Notes: generated by a model not told the origin, from the sequence alone. Shown: positions 7,558 to 16,648, numbered from the stretch's first letter. The stretch is DNA of 50,259 nt from Nevskiaceae bacterium (GCA_018883185.1 VEQP01000023.1:1-50259), one strand, 5' to 3'. Made by a program: numbers and translations.

Positions 7558-8991
7558 ATGCAGCGTCCCGCGACGATGAAGGCCGTGGTCACCACTGGCA
7601 ACGGGGGTTACGAACGTCTCGAGTGGCGGGATGTTCCGCTACCCGAAGTTGGCCCGGGCGAGGTCTTGATTCGCGTGCTCGCGGCTGGGGTGAACAACAC
7701 CGAGATCAATACTCGACTCGGTTGGTACTCGGAGTCGGTCACCGCCGGGACCAACACTGCAGCGGCCATCGAAGAGCAGCGGCCCAGCCATAAGGCCGAT
7801 GGTGGCTGGAACGCGGCAACGCCGTTCCCGTTTATCCAGGGCACCGATTGCTGCGGACGGGTCGTCGAGGTCGCGCCCGATGTGGATGCCGCTCTGCTCG
7901 GTCGTCGAGTGCTCGTTCGCTCCTGCATGCGGCCGCAGGGCTTCGGCTCGATGGAGAACCGGTGGATGGGCTCAGACTTCGACGGCGCTTTCGCGGAGTA
8001 CGTCAAAGTGCCTGCTGCCGAGGTATTCGAGGTCCGCTGTACTTGGACCGATGTGGAGCTCGCCAGCATTCCGTGTGCCTACGCCACGGCCGAGAACATG
8101 TTGCATCGCGCCAAGGCCGCAGCGGGCGAGCATGTGCTCGTCTCGGGTGCATCAGGTGGTGTCGGCTCGGCTGCCGTGCAACTCGCCAAACGGCGCGGCG
8201 CGCGGGTCACCGCAATCGTGGCGTCTCAGAAAGCTGATCAGATCCTCGCCCTTGGGGCCGATCGGGTGATTGATCGTAACGACGATGCCGTTGCGGTGCT
8301 CGGTGAGGAGTCGGTCGATCTGGTGATCGACAATGTTGCCGGGCCGCACTTCGATGCGATGCTGAAGTTGCTGCGTCGCGGCGGCCGCTACACTTCCTCG
8401 GGCGCGATCGGCGGGCCGATCGTGTCGCTCGACATGCGCCGCTTCTATCTCAAAGATATCACGCTCGTCGGCTGCACCGCCTGGGACGAACCGGTATTTA
8501 CCAATCTGATCGGCTACATCGAGCGCGGCGAGATTCGGCCACTCGTCGCTGCGACGTTCCCGCTTGAGCGCATCGCCGATGCGCAGCGCCAGTTTCTCGA
8601 GAAGCGTCACGTGGGGAAGTTCGTCCTTGTCCCACCTGCGGAGCTGACAGTGCTCTACGACGGCGCCTGTCCGCTATGCCGGAGCGAGATCGGGCTCTAT
8701 CGCGACCTGGCGCCTAGCACGCCGGTGGAGTTCCTCGACATCAGCGATCCGGACGTGGCGCTGCCGACAGGGGGCTCCAGAGACGAACTGCTGCGACGTT
8801 TCCATGTGCGTCATGCCGATGGCCGCCTAGAAAGCGGTGCCCTCGCGTTCATCGCGCTCTGGGATCGACTGCCGTATTGGCGCTGGCTCGGGCGGTTCGG
8901 TCGCCTGCCGGGCATGGCAGCAGTCATGGAATTGACCTACCGCGGCTTCTTGCGCGTGCGCCCGGCGTTGCAGCGCCTGATGCGGTCTTAA
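7558..8991 (+). CDS. Fusion of an MDR (zinc-type alcohol dehydrogenase-like) oxidoreductase and a DUF393 / DCC thiol-oxidoreductase domain
   Basis: 477 residues. Residues 1-359 are a medium-chain dehydrogenase/reductase: an N-terminal GroES-like part (PEVGPGEVLIRVLAAGVNNTE, QGTDCCGRVVEVAPDV) and a NADPH fold with SGASGGVGSAAVQLAKRRGA near residue 197, ending HVGKFVLVP as stand-alone enzymes do. From residue 362 the chain continues LTVLYDGACPLCRSEI, the DxxCxxC signature of the DUF393 (DCC) family, to the end. Separate DUF393 proteins are about 120-130 residues, so both halves look complete. The gene starts 10 bases after the 2OG oxygenase, indicating an operon. An in-frame fusion of these two families is unusual. 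Confidence 0.85.
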   Translation: MQRPATMKAVVTTGNGGYERLEWRDVPLPEVGPGEVLIRVLAAGVNNTEINTRLGWYSESVTAGTNTAAAIEEQRPSHKADGGWNAATPFPFIQGTDCCGRVVEVAPDVDAALLGRRVLVRSCMRPQGFGSMENRWMGSDFDGAFAEYVKVPAAEVFEVRCTWTDVELASIPCAYATAENMLHRAKAAAGEHVLVSGASGGVGSAAVQLAKRRGARVTAIVASQKADQILALGADRVIDRNDDAVAVLGEESVDLVIDNVAGPHFDAMLKLLRRGGRYTSSGAIGGPIVSLDMRRFYLKDITLVGCTAWDEPVFTNLIGYIERGEIRPLVAATFPLERIADAQRQFLEKRHVGKFVLVPPAELTVLYDGACPLCRSEIGLYRDLAPSTPVEFLDISDPDVALPTGGSRDELLRRFHVRHADGRLESGALAFIALWDRLPYWRWLGRFGRLPGMAAVMELTYRGFLRVRPALQRLMRS

Positions 8992-9020
8992 GGTCGCCTG
9001 GTAGGGCTCGGAGTATCGGG

Positions 9021-9956
9021 CTATCTCGTCTGCTTTGTCGCGACGCGCAGATGGGCAATGCGACTCAGCTCATTGTGGACCACGAGTCCATTTGCGCCCG
9101 CCGGGTCGTAGCGTCGCAACAGCTCGAGGTCGGAGCACTCCTCGATCAGCTCGTATCCGATCGGTCCGAGCTCGGCCGTGAGCGACTCCGGGTGAAAGCC
9201 CGACACGAACGGCTCCCCAACCGAGGCGACCATCGCGCGCAATTCATTCGTCTTGTCCGTCGTATCCTCGTTCGGTCCACCGAAGAACGCCTGGTCGATG
9301 TAGGAGAACACCACCTCGCTATCCGGTGCCGCGACCGTGGAGACCGCTCGCAGGGTTGCAAGATTGGCCTCGCGGGTTAAATACATCGTGACTCCGAGCC
9401 ACGCAAAGAATGTCGGCTCCGAGACTCGCAGCGGTGAGGCGCGCAGTACCGCCTCCAGATCTTCGTTGGCGAGGTCGGCAGAGATGTAGTGAACCGGCTC
9501 AGGGGCGACGATGCCGCTTGCGGCCATGCAGTGGCGCTTGAAGGCCTGGGTGGCTGGATGGTCGATCTCGATGACGGTGACGCCAGCCGCGTCCTGCGCA
9601 CGTCGCAACGCGTAACTGTCGAAACCCGCCCCTATCAGCACGTACTGCCGCACGCCCCGCGTCACCGCGCGGCTCAGTGCATCTTCGGTGAAGCGCGAGC
9701 GCATCAGCACGTTGGGATAGCCGGCGTTAGCCCGCAACGAGGCGTCTATTGCCCGCTGCTGCGTAGCCGCATCGGGCGTGGCGGGCAGTTCAGGCATGTG
9801 ATTGCGGATCATTTGGTAGACGAGCGCCCGCGCCTCAGGGGGCACCAGCTGGTCTCCCCAAGAGTCATCGAGAATTCGGTGCGTGTCGGTTCGGGCGTGC
9901 AGCGCTCGCATCAGCGAGGTGGCGAGCGCGGTGCGACTGGCGGTTAGCGGATCCAT
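9021..9956 (-). CDS. Class I SAM-dependent methyltransferase of the leucine carboxyl methyltransferase / TIGR00027 family
   Basis: 311 residues. The motif RQYVLIGAGFDSYALRR near residue 100 is the SAM-binding motif I of this family, followed by VTVIEIDHPATQAFKR, which carries the acidic ribose-binding residue, and FFAWLGVTMYLT, a signature of TIGR00027 proteins. These enzymes are related to protein phosphatase 2A leucine carboxyl methyltransferase and to polyketide O-methyltransferases. The natural substrate here is unknown. The gene is convergent with the fusion reductase and divergent from the DUF1415 operon, with which it shares a roughly 100-base promoter region. Confidence 0.8.
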   Translation of the reverse strand: MDPLTASRTALATSLMRALHARTDTHRILDDSWGDQLVPPEARALVYQMIRNHMPELPATPDAATQQRAIDASLRANAGYPNVLMRSRFTEDALSRAVTRGVRQYVLIGAGFDSYALRRAQDAAGVTVIEIDHPATQAFKRHCMAASGIVAPEPVHYISADLANEDLEAVLRASPLRVSEPTFFAWLGVTMYLTREANLATLRAVSTVAAPDSEVVFSYIDQAFFGGPNEDTTDKTNELRAMVASVGEPFVSGFHPESLTAELGPIGYELIEECSDLELLRRYDPAGANGLVVHNELSRIAHLRVATKQTR

Positions 9957-10003
9957 GATTGCCTCCTGTCTGGCTGCAGCGTCGAACGCAGTACAGCGAT
10001 AGT

Positions 10004-10031
10004 TTTACACGCGGTGGCATGACGATATATA
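10004..10031 (+). promoter_or_regulatory. Candidate sigma70 promoter of the DUF1415-TIGR02450 operon
   Basis: A TTTACA -35 element (10004-10009) is separated by 16 bases from TATATA (10026-10031), in a locally AT-rich patch of an otherwise GC-rich sequence. Transcription would start near 10038, giving a 5' leader of about 20 bases before the ATG at 10058. This supports that ATG over the in-frame upstream ATG codons. Confidence 0.45.
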
Positions 10032-10057
10032 CCGTAGGGCGCGTATGCTTGCCACCG

Positions 10058-10615
10058 ATGGCTGAAGTGACCGACCCCCGTTTTGTCGAGCAGACCCGAG
10101 CTTGGGTCGAGCGAGTCGTGATCGGACTCAAGCTCTGTCCCTTCGCGCCGGCGCCGGCCTACAAAGGTTTGATCCGCTATGCCACCAGTGATGCGACGAC
10201 GCCCGAGGCGCTGCTTGAAGATCTTGCGGCAGAGTTGCAGCGACTCGTCGCGGTTTCGCCGGAGCAACTAGAGACCACCTTGCTGATTCATCCGCACGTG
10301 CTGCAGAACTTTCAGCGATACAACGAGTTCCTGACTGTCGCGGATGAAACCCTGATCGAATTGGGTCTCGAGGGTGAGATCCAGATTGCCAGTTTCCATC
10401 CGCGGTACCAATTCGCGGGAACTCGGGCCGACAACATCTCCAATGCCACCAATCGATCACCGTTTCCGACCCTGCACCTGTTGCGCGAGGCAAGCATCGA
10501 GCGCGCCGTCGATTCTTTCGGTGATACGACTGCGATTTCACGGACCAACATCGAAACAATGGAAAAATTGGGCCGTGGGGGTCTCGACGCCCTGCTGCGC
10601 GAGGTGATCCCATGA
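10058..10615 (+). CDS. DUF1415 domain-containing protein
   Basis: 185 residues. The opening TRAWVERVVIGLKLCPFA, the central TTLLIHPHVLQNFQRYN and the block IQIASFHPRYQFAGT, followed by DNISNATNRSPFPTLHLLRE, are diagnostic of DUF1415, a conserved family of unknown function common in gammaproteobacteria and cyanobacteria. Conserved Cys and His residues (CPFA, FHP) hint at metal or redox chemistry, but none is proven. The start was set at 10058 because the candidate promoter lies just upstream and family members begin close to the WVExVVIGL motif. The stop overlaps the start of the next gene by four bases (ATGA). Confidence 0.85.
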   Translation: MAEVTDPRFVEQTRAWVERVVIGLKLCPFAPAPAYKGLIRYATSDATTPEALLEDLAAELQRLVAVSPEQLETTLLIHPHVLQNFQRYNEFLTVADETLIELGLEGEIQIASFHPRYQFAGTRADNISNATNRSPFPTLHLLREASIERAVDSFGDTTAISRTNIETMEKLGRGGLDALLREVIP

Positions 10616-10848
10616 GCTCCGGCGCATCGAATATCTTGAGTCCAAAGAAACTGCTCCACACCAAGTGGACTGCCGTTGCGCCGCGTAACAAGGAAAAGCA
10701 CTTCCTCGTGACCGGGGTGATCGAACCGGTGCCAACGGGCTCGCCGATCGTCTCGGTCGAGATCGAGGCGGTGCATTCGAAGCGGGCCCAGATCATTGCT
10801 TGGCGCGAACTCACCGACGCGACTCGTTGGCATCGGGGATGGATTTGA
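10612..10848 (+). CDS. TIGR02450 family Trp-rich small protein
   Basis: 78 residues. The sequence NILSPKKLLHTKWTAVAPRN, then KEKHFLVTGV and a C-terminal WRELTDATRWHRGW, matches the small tryptophan-rich TIGR02450 family (about 70 residues, function unknown). The four-base overlap with the DUF1415 gene implies translational coupling. The frequent pairing of these two families elsewhere is from general knowledge and supports a shared role. No signal peptide or membrane segment is present, so it is probably cytoplasmic. Confidence 0.85.
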   Translation: MSSGASNILSPKKLLHTKWTAVAPRNKEKHFLVTGVIEPVPTGSPIVSVEIEAVHSKRAQIIAWRELTDATRWHRGWI

Positions 10849-10910
10849 GGCGTCGAGTTGAACGCCCGACGAGGCTTGCCGAACGGACGGCGGGCCTCTA
10901 GCCTTTCCCC

Positions 10911-13100
10911 ATGAAACTTCGCGCGCTGTTTCTCGTTTCGCTGTGCTGCGGCATCATCATCAGTTCAGCATCGGCTTCGGATCAGGCGGAGCGAGCACGA
11001 TGGGAGCAGCACAAGGCTGCAGTCACCATCACGCGTGACGATTTCGGCATTCCGCATATCAAGGGCGGCACCGATGCCGACGCCGTGTTCGGCATGATCC
11101 ACGCCCAGGCCGAGGATGATTTCAACCGCGTCGAAACCAACTTCATCAACGCGATGGGGCGCCTCGCCGAGACGGAGGGCGAGTCGGCGATTTGGTCGGA
11201 TTTGCGGATGAGACTTTTCATCGACCCGGCGTCGCTGCAGAGCGATTACGGGCGCGCGCCGCAGTGGCTGAAAGAGCTCTGTCAGGCTTGGGCGGATGCG
11301 CTCAACCATTACCTCGAAACCCGTCCTCGCGTTAAGCCACGGGTCATCAAGCGTTTCGAGCCTTGGATGGCACTGAGTTTTTCAGAAGGTAGCATCGGTG
11401 GTGATATCGAGAGCGTCGATCTGGCGGAACTCGAAGCGTTCTACACCGGCGAGCCAATCAGGCTGTCTGCCGCACGACGCGGTAATGAGCTGCAGGAGCC
11501 GACAGGTTCCAACGGCTTTGCGCTCGCACCGACCCGCGCTTCGAGTGGCGAGGCGTTGCTGCTGATCAATCCGCACACCAGTTTTTATTTCCGTTCCGAG
11601 GCGAAGGTTGAAAGCAGTGAGGGGCTCGATGCCTATGGCGCGAGCACTTGGGGTCAGTTCTTCATTTACCAAGGCTTCAATCGACACATCGGCTGGATGC
11701 ACACCAGTTCGGGCGTAGACAACATCGATGAGTTCGCGCTCACCGTCGAGCAGCGCGCAGGTCGATGGCACTACCTCCACGGTGGCGTTTGGAAGCCGCT
11801 CGTGGAGCGAGTGGTGACCATTCCGTACAAGAGCGCCTCTGGAAGACTGAAAGCACGACGCTTTACCACCTGGCACTCTCATCACGGTCCCGTCGTACGC
11901 GCGGCAAACGGTAAGTGGATCGCGGTGGCTTTGATGCATCGCCCGGTCGCTGCACTCGAGCAAAGCTTCTTGCGGACCAAAGCGACTGACTTGGCGTCAT
12001 TTCTCGAGGTCGCGAAGCGGCGCGCAAACTCCTCCAACGCGACCATTTTCGCCAGCCGCAAAGGCGAGATCGCTTACCTGCATCCACAGTTCGTGCCGCT
12101 CCGCGACGATCGTTACGATTGGCGCAAGCCCGTCGACGGCAGTGACCCAGCCACCGACTGGAAGGGTGAGCATGGCTTGGCCGAGTTGCCGAACGTCATC
12201 AATCCCGCCAGCGGTTTCGTCTTCAACGTCAACAATTGGCCGTGGACCGCTGCAGGTCCCGACAGCCCGCGGCAGGCTGATTTTCCGCGCTACATGGACT
12301 CAGCGGGCGAGAACCCGCGTGGGCCGACTGCGCTGCGTCTGCTCTCCGGGGAGCGCAAGTTTGACTTGGCGGCCCTGCTGGCGGCGGCGTACGACCGGTA
12401 CCTGCAGGGGTTCGCCGATACCGTGCCGACACTCGTTGGGGCTTGGGATGCATTGCCTGCCGGTGATGCAAGAAAAGCGGCGTTGTCCGCGCCGATCGCC
12501 ACGCTGCGGGCCTGGGACTACCGCACGGGTGAGGCCTCCGTCGCGACTTCGCTCGCGGTTTTTTGGGGCGATGAAATGGTGAAGCGGTTCGGCCCCGAGG
12601 CTCGGCGCCACGACGCGCCGGTCGTGCCGTATCTCGCCAGCGATCAGGTGCCCGATGCGGCCCGGATCGACTCGCTCGAGACGGCGGTGGCGCGCCTCAG
12701 CCACGATTTCGGCAGCTGGAATGTGCCGTGGGGTCACATCAATCGTTTCCAACGGCTGACCGGAAACATCAAGCAGGTCTACGACGACAAGCGTCCGTCG
12801 ACACCCATTGGCTTCGCCAGCGGCAACTGGGGCAGTCTCGCGAGTTTTGGTTCGCGTCCGCGCGCTGGCACGAAGCGTTGGTATGGCGATTACGGCAACA
12901 GTTTCGTCGCCGTCGTTCGCTTCGGTAAGGACGGGCCGGAAGCTCGCGCCGTCCACGCCGGCGGCTTGTCAGGCGACCCGAATTCCGCGCATTTTATTGA
13001 TCAAGCGGAGCGTTATCGCACGCATGACTTTCGCCTCGTGTATTTCACCGACGCGCAATTGGAAGGGCATGTCACGCGGACGTATCGGCCTGGGGAGTGA
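10911..13100 (+). CDS. Secreted penicillin-acylase family amidase (Ntn hydrolase)
   Basis: 729 residues with an N-terminal signal peptide (hydrophobic at about 5-22, ending SASAS). The pre-protein is expected to be exported and cleaved by itself. The cleavage and nucleophile site is TGSNGFALAP, with Ser200 as the new N-terminal nucleophile of the beta chain, and the alpha chain contains DDFGIPHIKG and AEDDFNRVE typical of the family. An oxyanion-type Asn is probably supplied by NVNNWPWTA in the beta chain. Relatives cleave beta-lactam side chains, acyl-homoserine lactones or other N-acyl compounds. The true substrate is unknown. The gene has its own short upstream gap and no obvious partner. 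Confidence 0.88.
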   Translation: MKLRALFLVSLCCGIIISSASASDQAERARWEQHKAAVTITRDDFGIPHIKGGTDADAVFGMIHAQAEDDFNRVETNFINAMGRLAETEGESAIWSDLRMRLFIDPASLQSDYGRAPQWLKELCQAWADALNHYLETRPRVKPRVIKRFEPWMALSFSEGSIGGDIESVDLAELEAFYTGEPIRLSAARRGNELQEPTGSNGFALAPTRASSGEALLLINPHTSFYFRSEAKVESSEGLDAYGASTWGQFFIYQGFNRHIGWMHTSSGVDNIDEFALTVEQRAGRWHYLHGGVWKPLVERVVTIPYKSASGRLKARRFTTWHSHHGPVVRAANGKWIAVALMHRPVAALEQSFLRTKATDLASFLEVAKRRANSSNATIFASRKGEIAYLHPQFVPLRDDRYDWRKPVDGSDPATDWKGEHGLAELPNVINPASGFVFNVNNWPWTAAGPDSPRQADFPRYMDSAGENPRGPTALRLLSGERKFDLAALLAAAYDRYLQGFADTVPTLVGAWDALPAGDARKAALSAPIATLRAWDYRTGEASVATSLAVFWGDEMVKRFGPEARRHDAPVVPYLASDQVPDAARIDSLETAVARLSHDFGSWNVPWGHINRFQRLTGNIKQVYDDKRPSTPIGFASGNWGSLASFGSRPRAGTKRWYGDYGNSFVAVVRFGKDGPEARAVHAGGLSGDPNSAHFIDQAERYRTHDFRLVYFTDAQLEGHVTRTYRPGE

Positions 13101-13311
13101 GCCGGTAATACTCCGAAATCGTCGTAATGGGAAAGTGTGTGGTGGCGCGCTGCCGGCGAACTCCACATCCTCAGTCGATCGCTCCGTCGGGTCTCACGTT
13201 CTACACGGGCAATAAGCTTCCCGAATCTCGCAACAGTCTTTTCCCCGGTTCGTTACGGTAAAGGGGAAGGAGCGAATCTTTGGGTCAGTTGCTTCGATTG
13301 ACGCCGGCGGG

Positions 13312-13339
13312 TTGGGCTACGCGCGGATAGGCGTATACT
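13312..13339 (+). promoter_or_regulatory. Candidate sigma70 promoter for the cyclic-nucleotide-binding protein gene
   Basis: TTGGGC (13312-13317) and TATACT (13334-13339) are 16 bases apart, with the predicted transcription start about 27 bases before the ATG at 13372. The -10 is close to consensus and the -35 is weak. The 271-base stretch 13101-13371 before the ATG has no other feature I can identify. Confidence 0.4.
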
Positions 13340-13371
13340 CGCGACGGCCACTCCACCAGCGGACACCGGAC

Positions 13372-13842
13372 ATGACCATCGCCAACCACCTCCTGCAGTC
13401 GATTTATCTTTTCAAGGACCTGAATGCGGATGCCTTGGATGTCATATCCCGTGCGGCTGACACCTCTGTGTTCGATTCAGGACAGGATATCTGCCGTGAG
13501 GGTCAGCCTGCTGATGGCATGTACCTGTTGCGCTCGGGCAGCGTGCGCGTTACCAAAGCCGACAGCGACGCCGATATGGTGGTGCTCGGCGCGGGCAGCC
13601 ATTTCGGAGAACTGGGGCTGGTGGATGACTCGCCGCGCAGTGCGACCGTTACAGCGATGGAGCGGTGCGAGGTCATCACAATCAAAGCCCGGCGACTCGC
13701 GGATGAGCTGTCCGCTCAACCGGCCGTTGCCGCAGCCTTCTATCGGGTCATCGCCCGATCGATCGCGCGGCGCTTGCGTGTCACAACCGACGATCTGGCG
13801 TCTGCGCGACAGTTTGCCTTGAGTCAGCGACGTTCCGGCTAA
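13372..13842 (+). CDS. Cyclic nucleotide-binding domain protein (Crp-like sensor without HTH)
   Basis: 156 residues. The cNMP-binding beta barrel spans about 10-125: [29 protein letters not shown], then the phosphate-binding cassette in [19 protein letters not shown] (family pattern FGExALLxxxPRxATVxA). The conserved Glu and Arg are present, so cAMP or cGMP binding is plausible. No C-terminal winged helix follows, so this is not a Crp-type transcription factor; it may be a stand-alone sensor or a partner of another protein. The start at 13372 follows the candidate promoter. It ends tail-to-tail with rluE, overlapping by four bases. Confidence 0.85.
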   Translation: MTIANHLLQSIYLFKDLNADALDVISRAADTSVFDSGQDICREGQPADGMYLLRSGSVRVTKADSDADMVVLGAGSHFGELGLVDDSPRSATVTAMERCEVITIKARRLADELSAQPAVAAAFYRVIARSIARRLRVTTDDLASARQFALSQRRSG

Positions 13843-14417
13843 CCGACCTGTCTGTTGCGAGTTGCGGCAGGCATAAGTGCCTTCCGGTCGACCTCGCGCC
13901 ACTCTCCCGGGGCTAGATCATTCAGCGTCACTCGTCCGATCGCAGCGCGCACGAGTCGCAGCGTTGGATAACCGACCTTCGCGGTCATGCGCCGCACTTG
14001 GCGGTTTTTGCCCTCGCTCAGGCGTAGCTCGAGCCAACTCGTCGGCACGCGCAGGCGATGCCGAATGGGCGGGTTTCTCGGCCAGAGACCGGTGGGTTCC
14101 TCGATCAGGCGGGCCCCGGCGGGTCGGGTCGTGAAGTCGCCGAGATCGACGCCGCGGCGTAAGCGGACCAGTGCCTCGTCGGTCGGGATGCCCTCGACCT
14201 GCGCCCAATAGACCTTCTCAAGTTTGTGCCGTGGGTGGGCGATCCGTGCCTGCAACGCGCCATCGTCCGTGAGCAGCAGCAGACCCTCGCTGTCGGCATC
14301 GAGCCGGCCTGCCGCATACACGCCCGGCAGTCGGATGTAGTCGGCGAGCGTGGGCCGCTCGGGCTCCGGCGCGAACTTGCACAGCACGCCGAAAGGTTTG
14401 TTGAAGGCGATCAACAT
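13839..14417 (-). CDS. rluE: 23S rRNA pseudouridine synthase, RluE/RsuA family
   Basis: 192 residues, short like RluE because the S4 domain of RsuA is missing. It opens [15 protein letters not shown], has the catalytic motif [17 protein letters not shown] with Asp40 as the nucleophile, KVYWAQVEG, and the C-terminal [25 protein letters not shown], which are the RsuA/RluE signatures. RluE converts U2457 of 23S rRNA to pseudouridine. Assignment to RluE rather than RluF or RsuA rests on length and the lack of an S4 domain. It is convergent with the cyclic-nucleotide-binding gene. Confidence 0.85.
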   Translation of the reverse strand: MLIAFNKPFGVLCKFAPEPERPTLADYIRLPGVYAAGRLDADSEGLLLLTDDGALQARIAHPRHKLEKVYWAQVEGIPTDEALVRLRRGVDLGDFTTRPAGARLIEEPTGLWPRNPPIRHRLRVPTSWLELRLSEGKNRQVRRMTAKVGYPTLRLVRAAIGRVTLNDLAPGEWREVDRKALMPAATRNRQVG

Positions 14418-14429
14418 GCAGGCCGTCGC

Positions 14430-15413
14430 TTACATGATCCGCGGCACCTCGATGCGCGGATCGAGGCACTTCTTGAAAGCCTCATCGGCGTTGGCGGCAG
14501 TGCGGTCCCAGTTTCGGCCCACCGCCCGGACGCCCGTCACGCCGTTGGTCGCATCGGTACACAGCCATACGGCCGGCGGCACAATCACATCGCCCGGCAG
14601 CAACCGGCCATTTTGTGACCGCTCGCCCACGGCGCCGGGTGCTACTTCCTGACTGATGAACGAGGTGTCCGCAGCGCCGCCCGGCAAAATGATATTCGCA
14701 TCGACACCGCTGCCCTTCAGCTCCTGGGCCCAAACGCGCGTCATCGCTTCGAGAGCGGCTTTGCCCGGACCGTAGATTGGATTACCCGCGCGCACCATGT
14801 TCGAAGCGCTGGTGGACACCGAGATGATTTTGCCGAAGCCGCGTTTGACCATGTGCGGTGCCGCAGCCTTTGACATGTACCAGACGCCCTTGAAGTTGGT
14901 GTCGATGATGGTGTGCAGAGCATCGTCCGGTGTTTCGTAAAACGGTACGAGCTTGGCCGCGCCGACACCGCCGCCGGTGAAATCCTGCGGACTGCGACCG
15001 GCGTTGTTCATCAGTACGTCGATGCGGCCGAAGCCATCGAGGGTGGCCTGCACCATTTGCGCACAGTCCGGTTGTTTGCTGACATCACCACTGATCGTGA
15101 TACAGCGACCTTTGCCGTGACGCGCCTCGAACTCCTGGGCGACCTTTTTCAAAGCGGCTTCACCACGACCGGTTAGGGCAACCTTGGCGCCGCCTTGAAG
15201 CAGCTCCTCGGCGATGAACCAACCGAAGCCGCGACTGCCGCCCGTGATCAGCACCACGCGATCCTTGAGCGAGGGATGTCGCAGTTGCTTCAGCGTTTGC
15301 TCCGGCCAGGAACTCGTATAGGCCGAAGCCGCTTGCGCCGATTGGCCGGTGGCCGCAAGCAAAGTTACGGCGCCTGCGGCGCGGATAAACTCCGCACGAT
15401 CGATCACACTCAT
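14430..15413 (-). CDS. SDR family oxidoreductase with an N-terminal export-like leader
   Basis: 327 residues. After a leader of about 30 residues (RAEFIRAAGAVTLLAATG, then QSAQA), which resembles a Tat signal with one arginine lost, a classical short-chain dehydrogenase begins: VVLITGGSRGFGWFIAEE (TGxxxGxG), MNNAGRSPQ (NNAG), IISVSTSAS (catalytic Ser) and IYGPGKAALE (YxxxK). The catalytic set is complete. Its start overlaps the stop of the upstream amidohydrolase by four bases (ATGA), so the two are co-translated. The pair may convert one compound in two steps, cleavage and redox. The leader, if real, would place a NAD(P) enzyme outside the cytoplasm, which is odd. Confidence 0.82.
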   Translation of the reverse strand: MSVIDRAEFIRAAGAVTLLAATGQSAQAASAYTSSWPEQTLKQLRHPSLKDRVVLITGGSRGFGWFIAEELLQGGAKVALTGRGEAALKKVAQEFEARHGKGRCITISGDVSKQPDCAQMVQATLDGFGRIDVLMNNAGRSPQDFTGGGVGAAKLVPFYETPDDALHTIIDTNFKGVWYMSKAAAPHMVKRGFGKIISVSTSASNMVRAGNPIYGPGKAALEAMTRVWAQELKGSGVDANIILPGGAADTSFISQEVAPGAVGERSQNGRLLPGDVIVPPAVWLCTDATNGVTGVRAVGRNWDRTAANADEAFKKCLDPRIEVPRIM

Positions 15414-16648
15414 CGCAATACCTCCCGATCAAGTACTACCGTGCCGTCGCTGATCACCAGCAGCGGTTCGAACAGCGTGGTCGGATCGAGCCGCGGGTCC
15501 CGGTCCACCAGTAGCAGGTCAGCCTCCAAGCCCACCGCCACGGCGCCGGTTCGCCCTTCGATACCGAGCACTCGCGCCGCATTGTAGGTCGCCGCCGAGA
15601 TGGCCTCGAGTACCGTGTAGCCGCAATCGACGAGTTCGAGAATCTCGTGACCGACGCGCACTCGCCCGTAATCATCGCCGTCGCCGTAGGAGCTGTCGGT
15701 GCCTACCGCCACCGTGATGCCGAGCGCCCTTGCCTTGCGCACTGCATCGCGCAATGGACGCATCATGTACTGGGTGCGCAACTGCAAGCTCACCGCCTCG
15801 GCGTCGTCGCCGCGCGGATCACCGAGCGGGCTCATGATCGCGAGCGTGGGCACGAAGAACGTGCCCTGTCTGCGCATCAGTGCCAGAGTGTCCTCGTCGA
15901 GGTAGGTGCCATGTTCGATGCTGCGCACGCCGGCGCGGACGGCGGCGTTGGCGCCGCGTCGGTCGTGGGCATGCGCCGCGACGAAGAGGCCCGCCTCGGT
16001 CGCCACGCTGACGGCGGCACGCAACTCGTCGTGGGACAACTCCGGTCGCCGTGGATCGGTGCGTGCGAGGCCTGCGCGTTCGCTGGCGCCGACTTTGATG
16101 ACATCCGCGCCGCGCGCGATCACCGCACGGATCACCTCGGCGACGTTTTCGGGCCCCTGCAATGGCTTGGCGAGGTATTGGCCGAACTGCGGGTAACTGA
16201 GGATGAAAGACTCGCCTAGCTGTGGGCGTACATGCCCCCCGGACACCAGCATCTGCGGACCGCGAACATGGCCGGAGCGAACGAGATCACGGGTTGCCAT
16301 GGCCTTGAGATAGTTATCGCCCAAGACTCGTGTGGTGGTGACGCCAGAGAGCAGCGCCCGCTGGGCTGCGGCCGGGTCCTCGATGTGCGTGTGGGTGTCG
16401 ATGAAGCCCGGCAGCAAAAAGGCACCGCGCAAGTTGCGAGCGTCCGCGCGATCAGCCGCCGGCGTGATCTCGGCGATGCGGCCGTCACGAATGCGCAGGT
16501 TCACCGAGCGAACTGCGGACCCTGGCAAGCCGTCGTACAGATGCGCGTGGCTCAGCCAGAGATCCTGCGCGGCTGCGTTCGTTGCAAGCGTCGCCCACAG
16601 GAACAGTGCCGCGAAGCCACGCAGGCGGTGGGTATTGTCGCTTCGCAT
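15410..16648 (-). CDS. Secreted metal-dependent amidohydrolase
   Basis: 412 residues with a Sec signal peptide (hydrophobic at about 11-27, ending NAAAQ). The amidohydrolase TIM barrel shows the first metal pair in LPGFIDTHTHIEDP, a possible bridging lysine in DVIKVGAS, AHAHDRRGANAAVRAGVRSI with EHG (the two further His ligands) and the last metal ligand in VGTDSSYGDG. The ends form the small beta-sandwich typical of imidazolonepropionase- and prolidase-like members. Substrates of such exported enzymes include dipeptides and lactam or hydantoin rings; none can be assigned. First gene of a two-gene operon with the SDR, and divergent from the lysophospholipid acyltransferase. Confidence 0.87.
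   Translation of the reverse strand: MRSDNTHRLRGFAALFLWATLATNAAAQDLWLSHAHLYDGLPGSAVRSVNLRIRDGRIAEITPAADRADARNLRGAFLLPGFIDTHTHIEDPAAAQRALLSGVTTTRVLGDNYLKAMATRDLVRSGHVRGPQMLVSGGHVRPQLGESFILSYPQFGQYLAKPLQGPENVAEVIRAVIARGADVIKVGASERAGLARTDPRRPELSHDELRAAVSVATEAGLFVAAHAHDRRGANAAVRAGVRSIEHGTYLDEDTLALMRRQGTFFVPTLAIMSPLGDPRGDDAEAVSLQLRTQYMMRPLRDAVRKARALGITVAVGTDSSYGDGDDYGRVRVGHEILELVDCGYTVLEAISAATYNAARVLGIEGRTGAVAVGLEADLLLVDRDPRLDPTTLFEPLLVISDGTVVLDREVLR

Noticed and set aside
13372..13842. Crp/Fnr transcription factor
   Set aside because: The protein ends shortly after the cyclic-nucleotide domain, with no winged-helix DNA-binding region.
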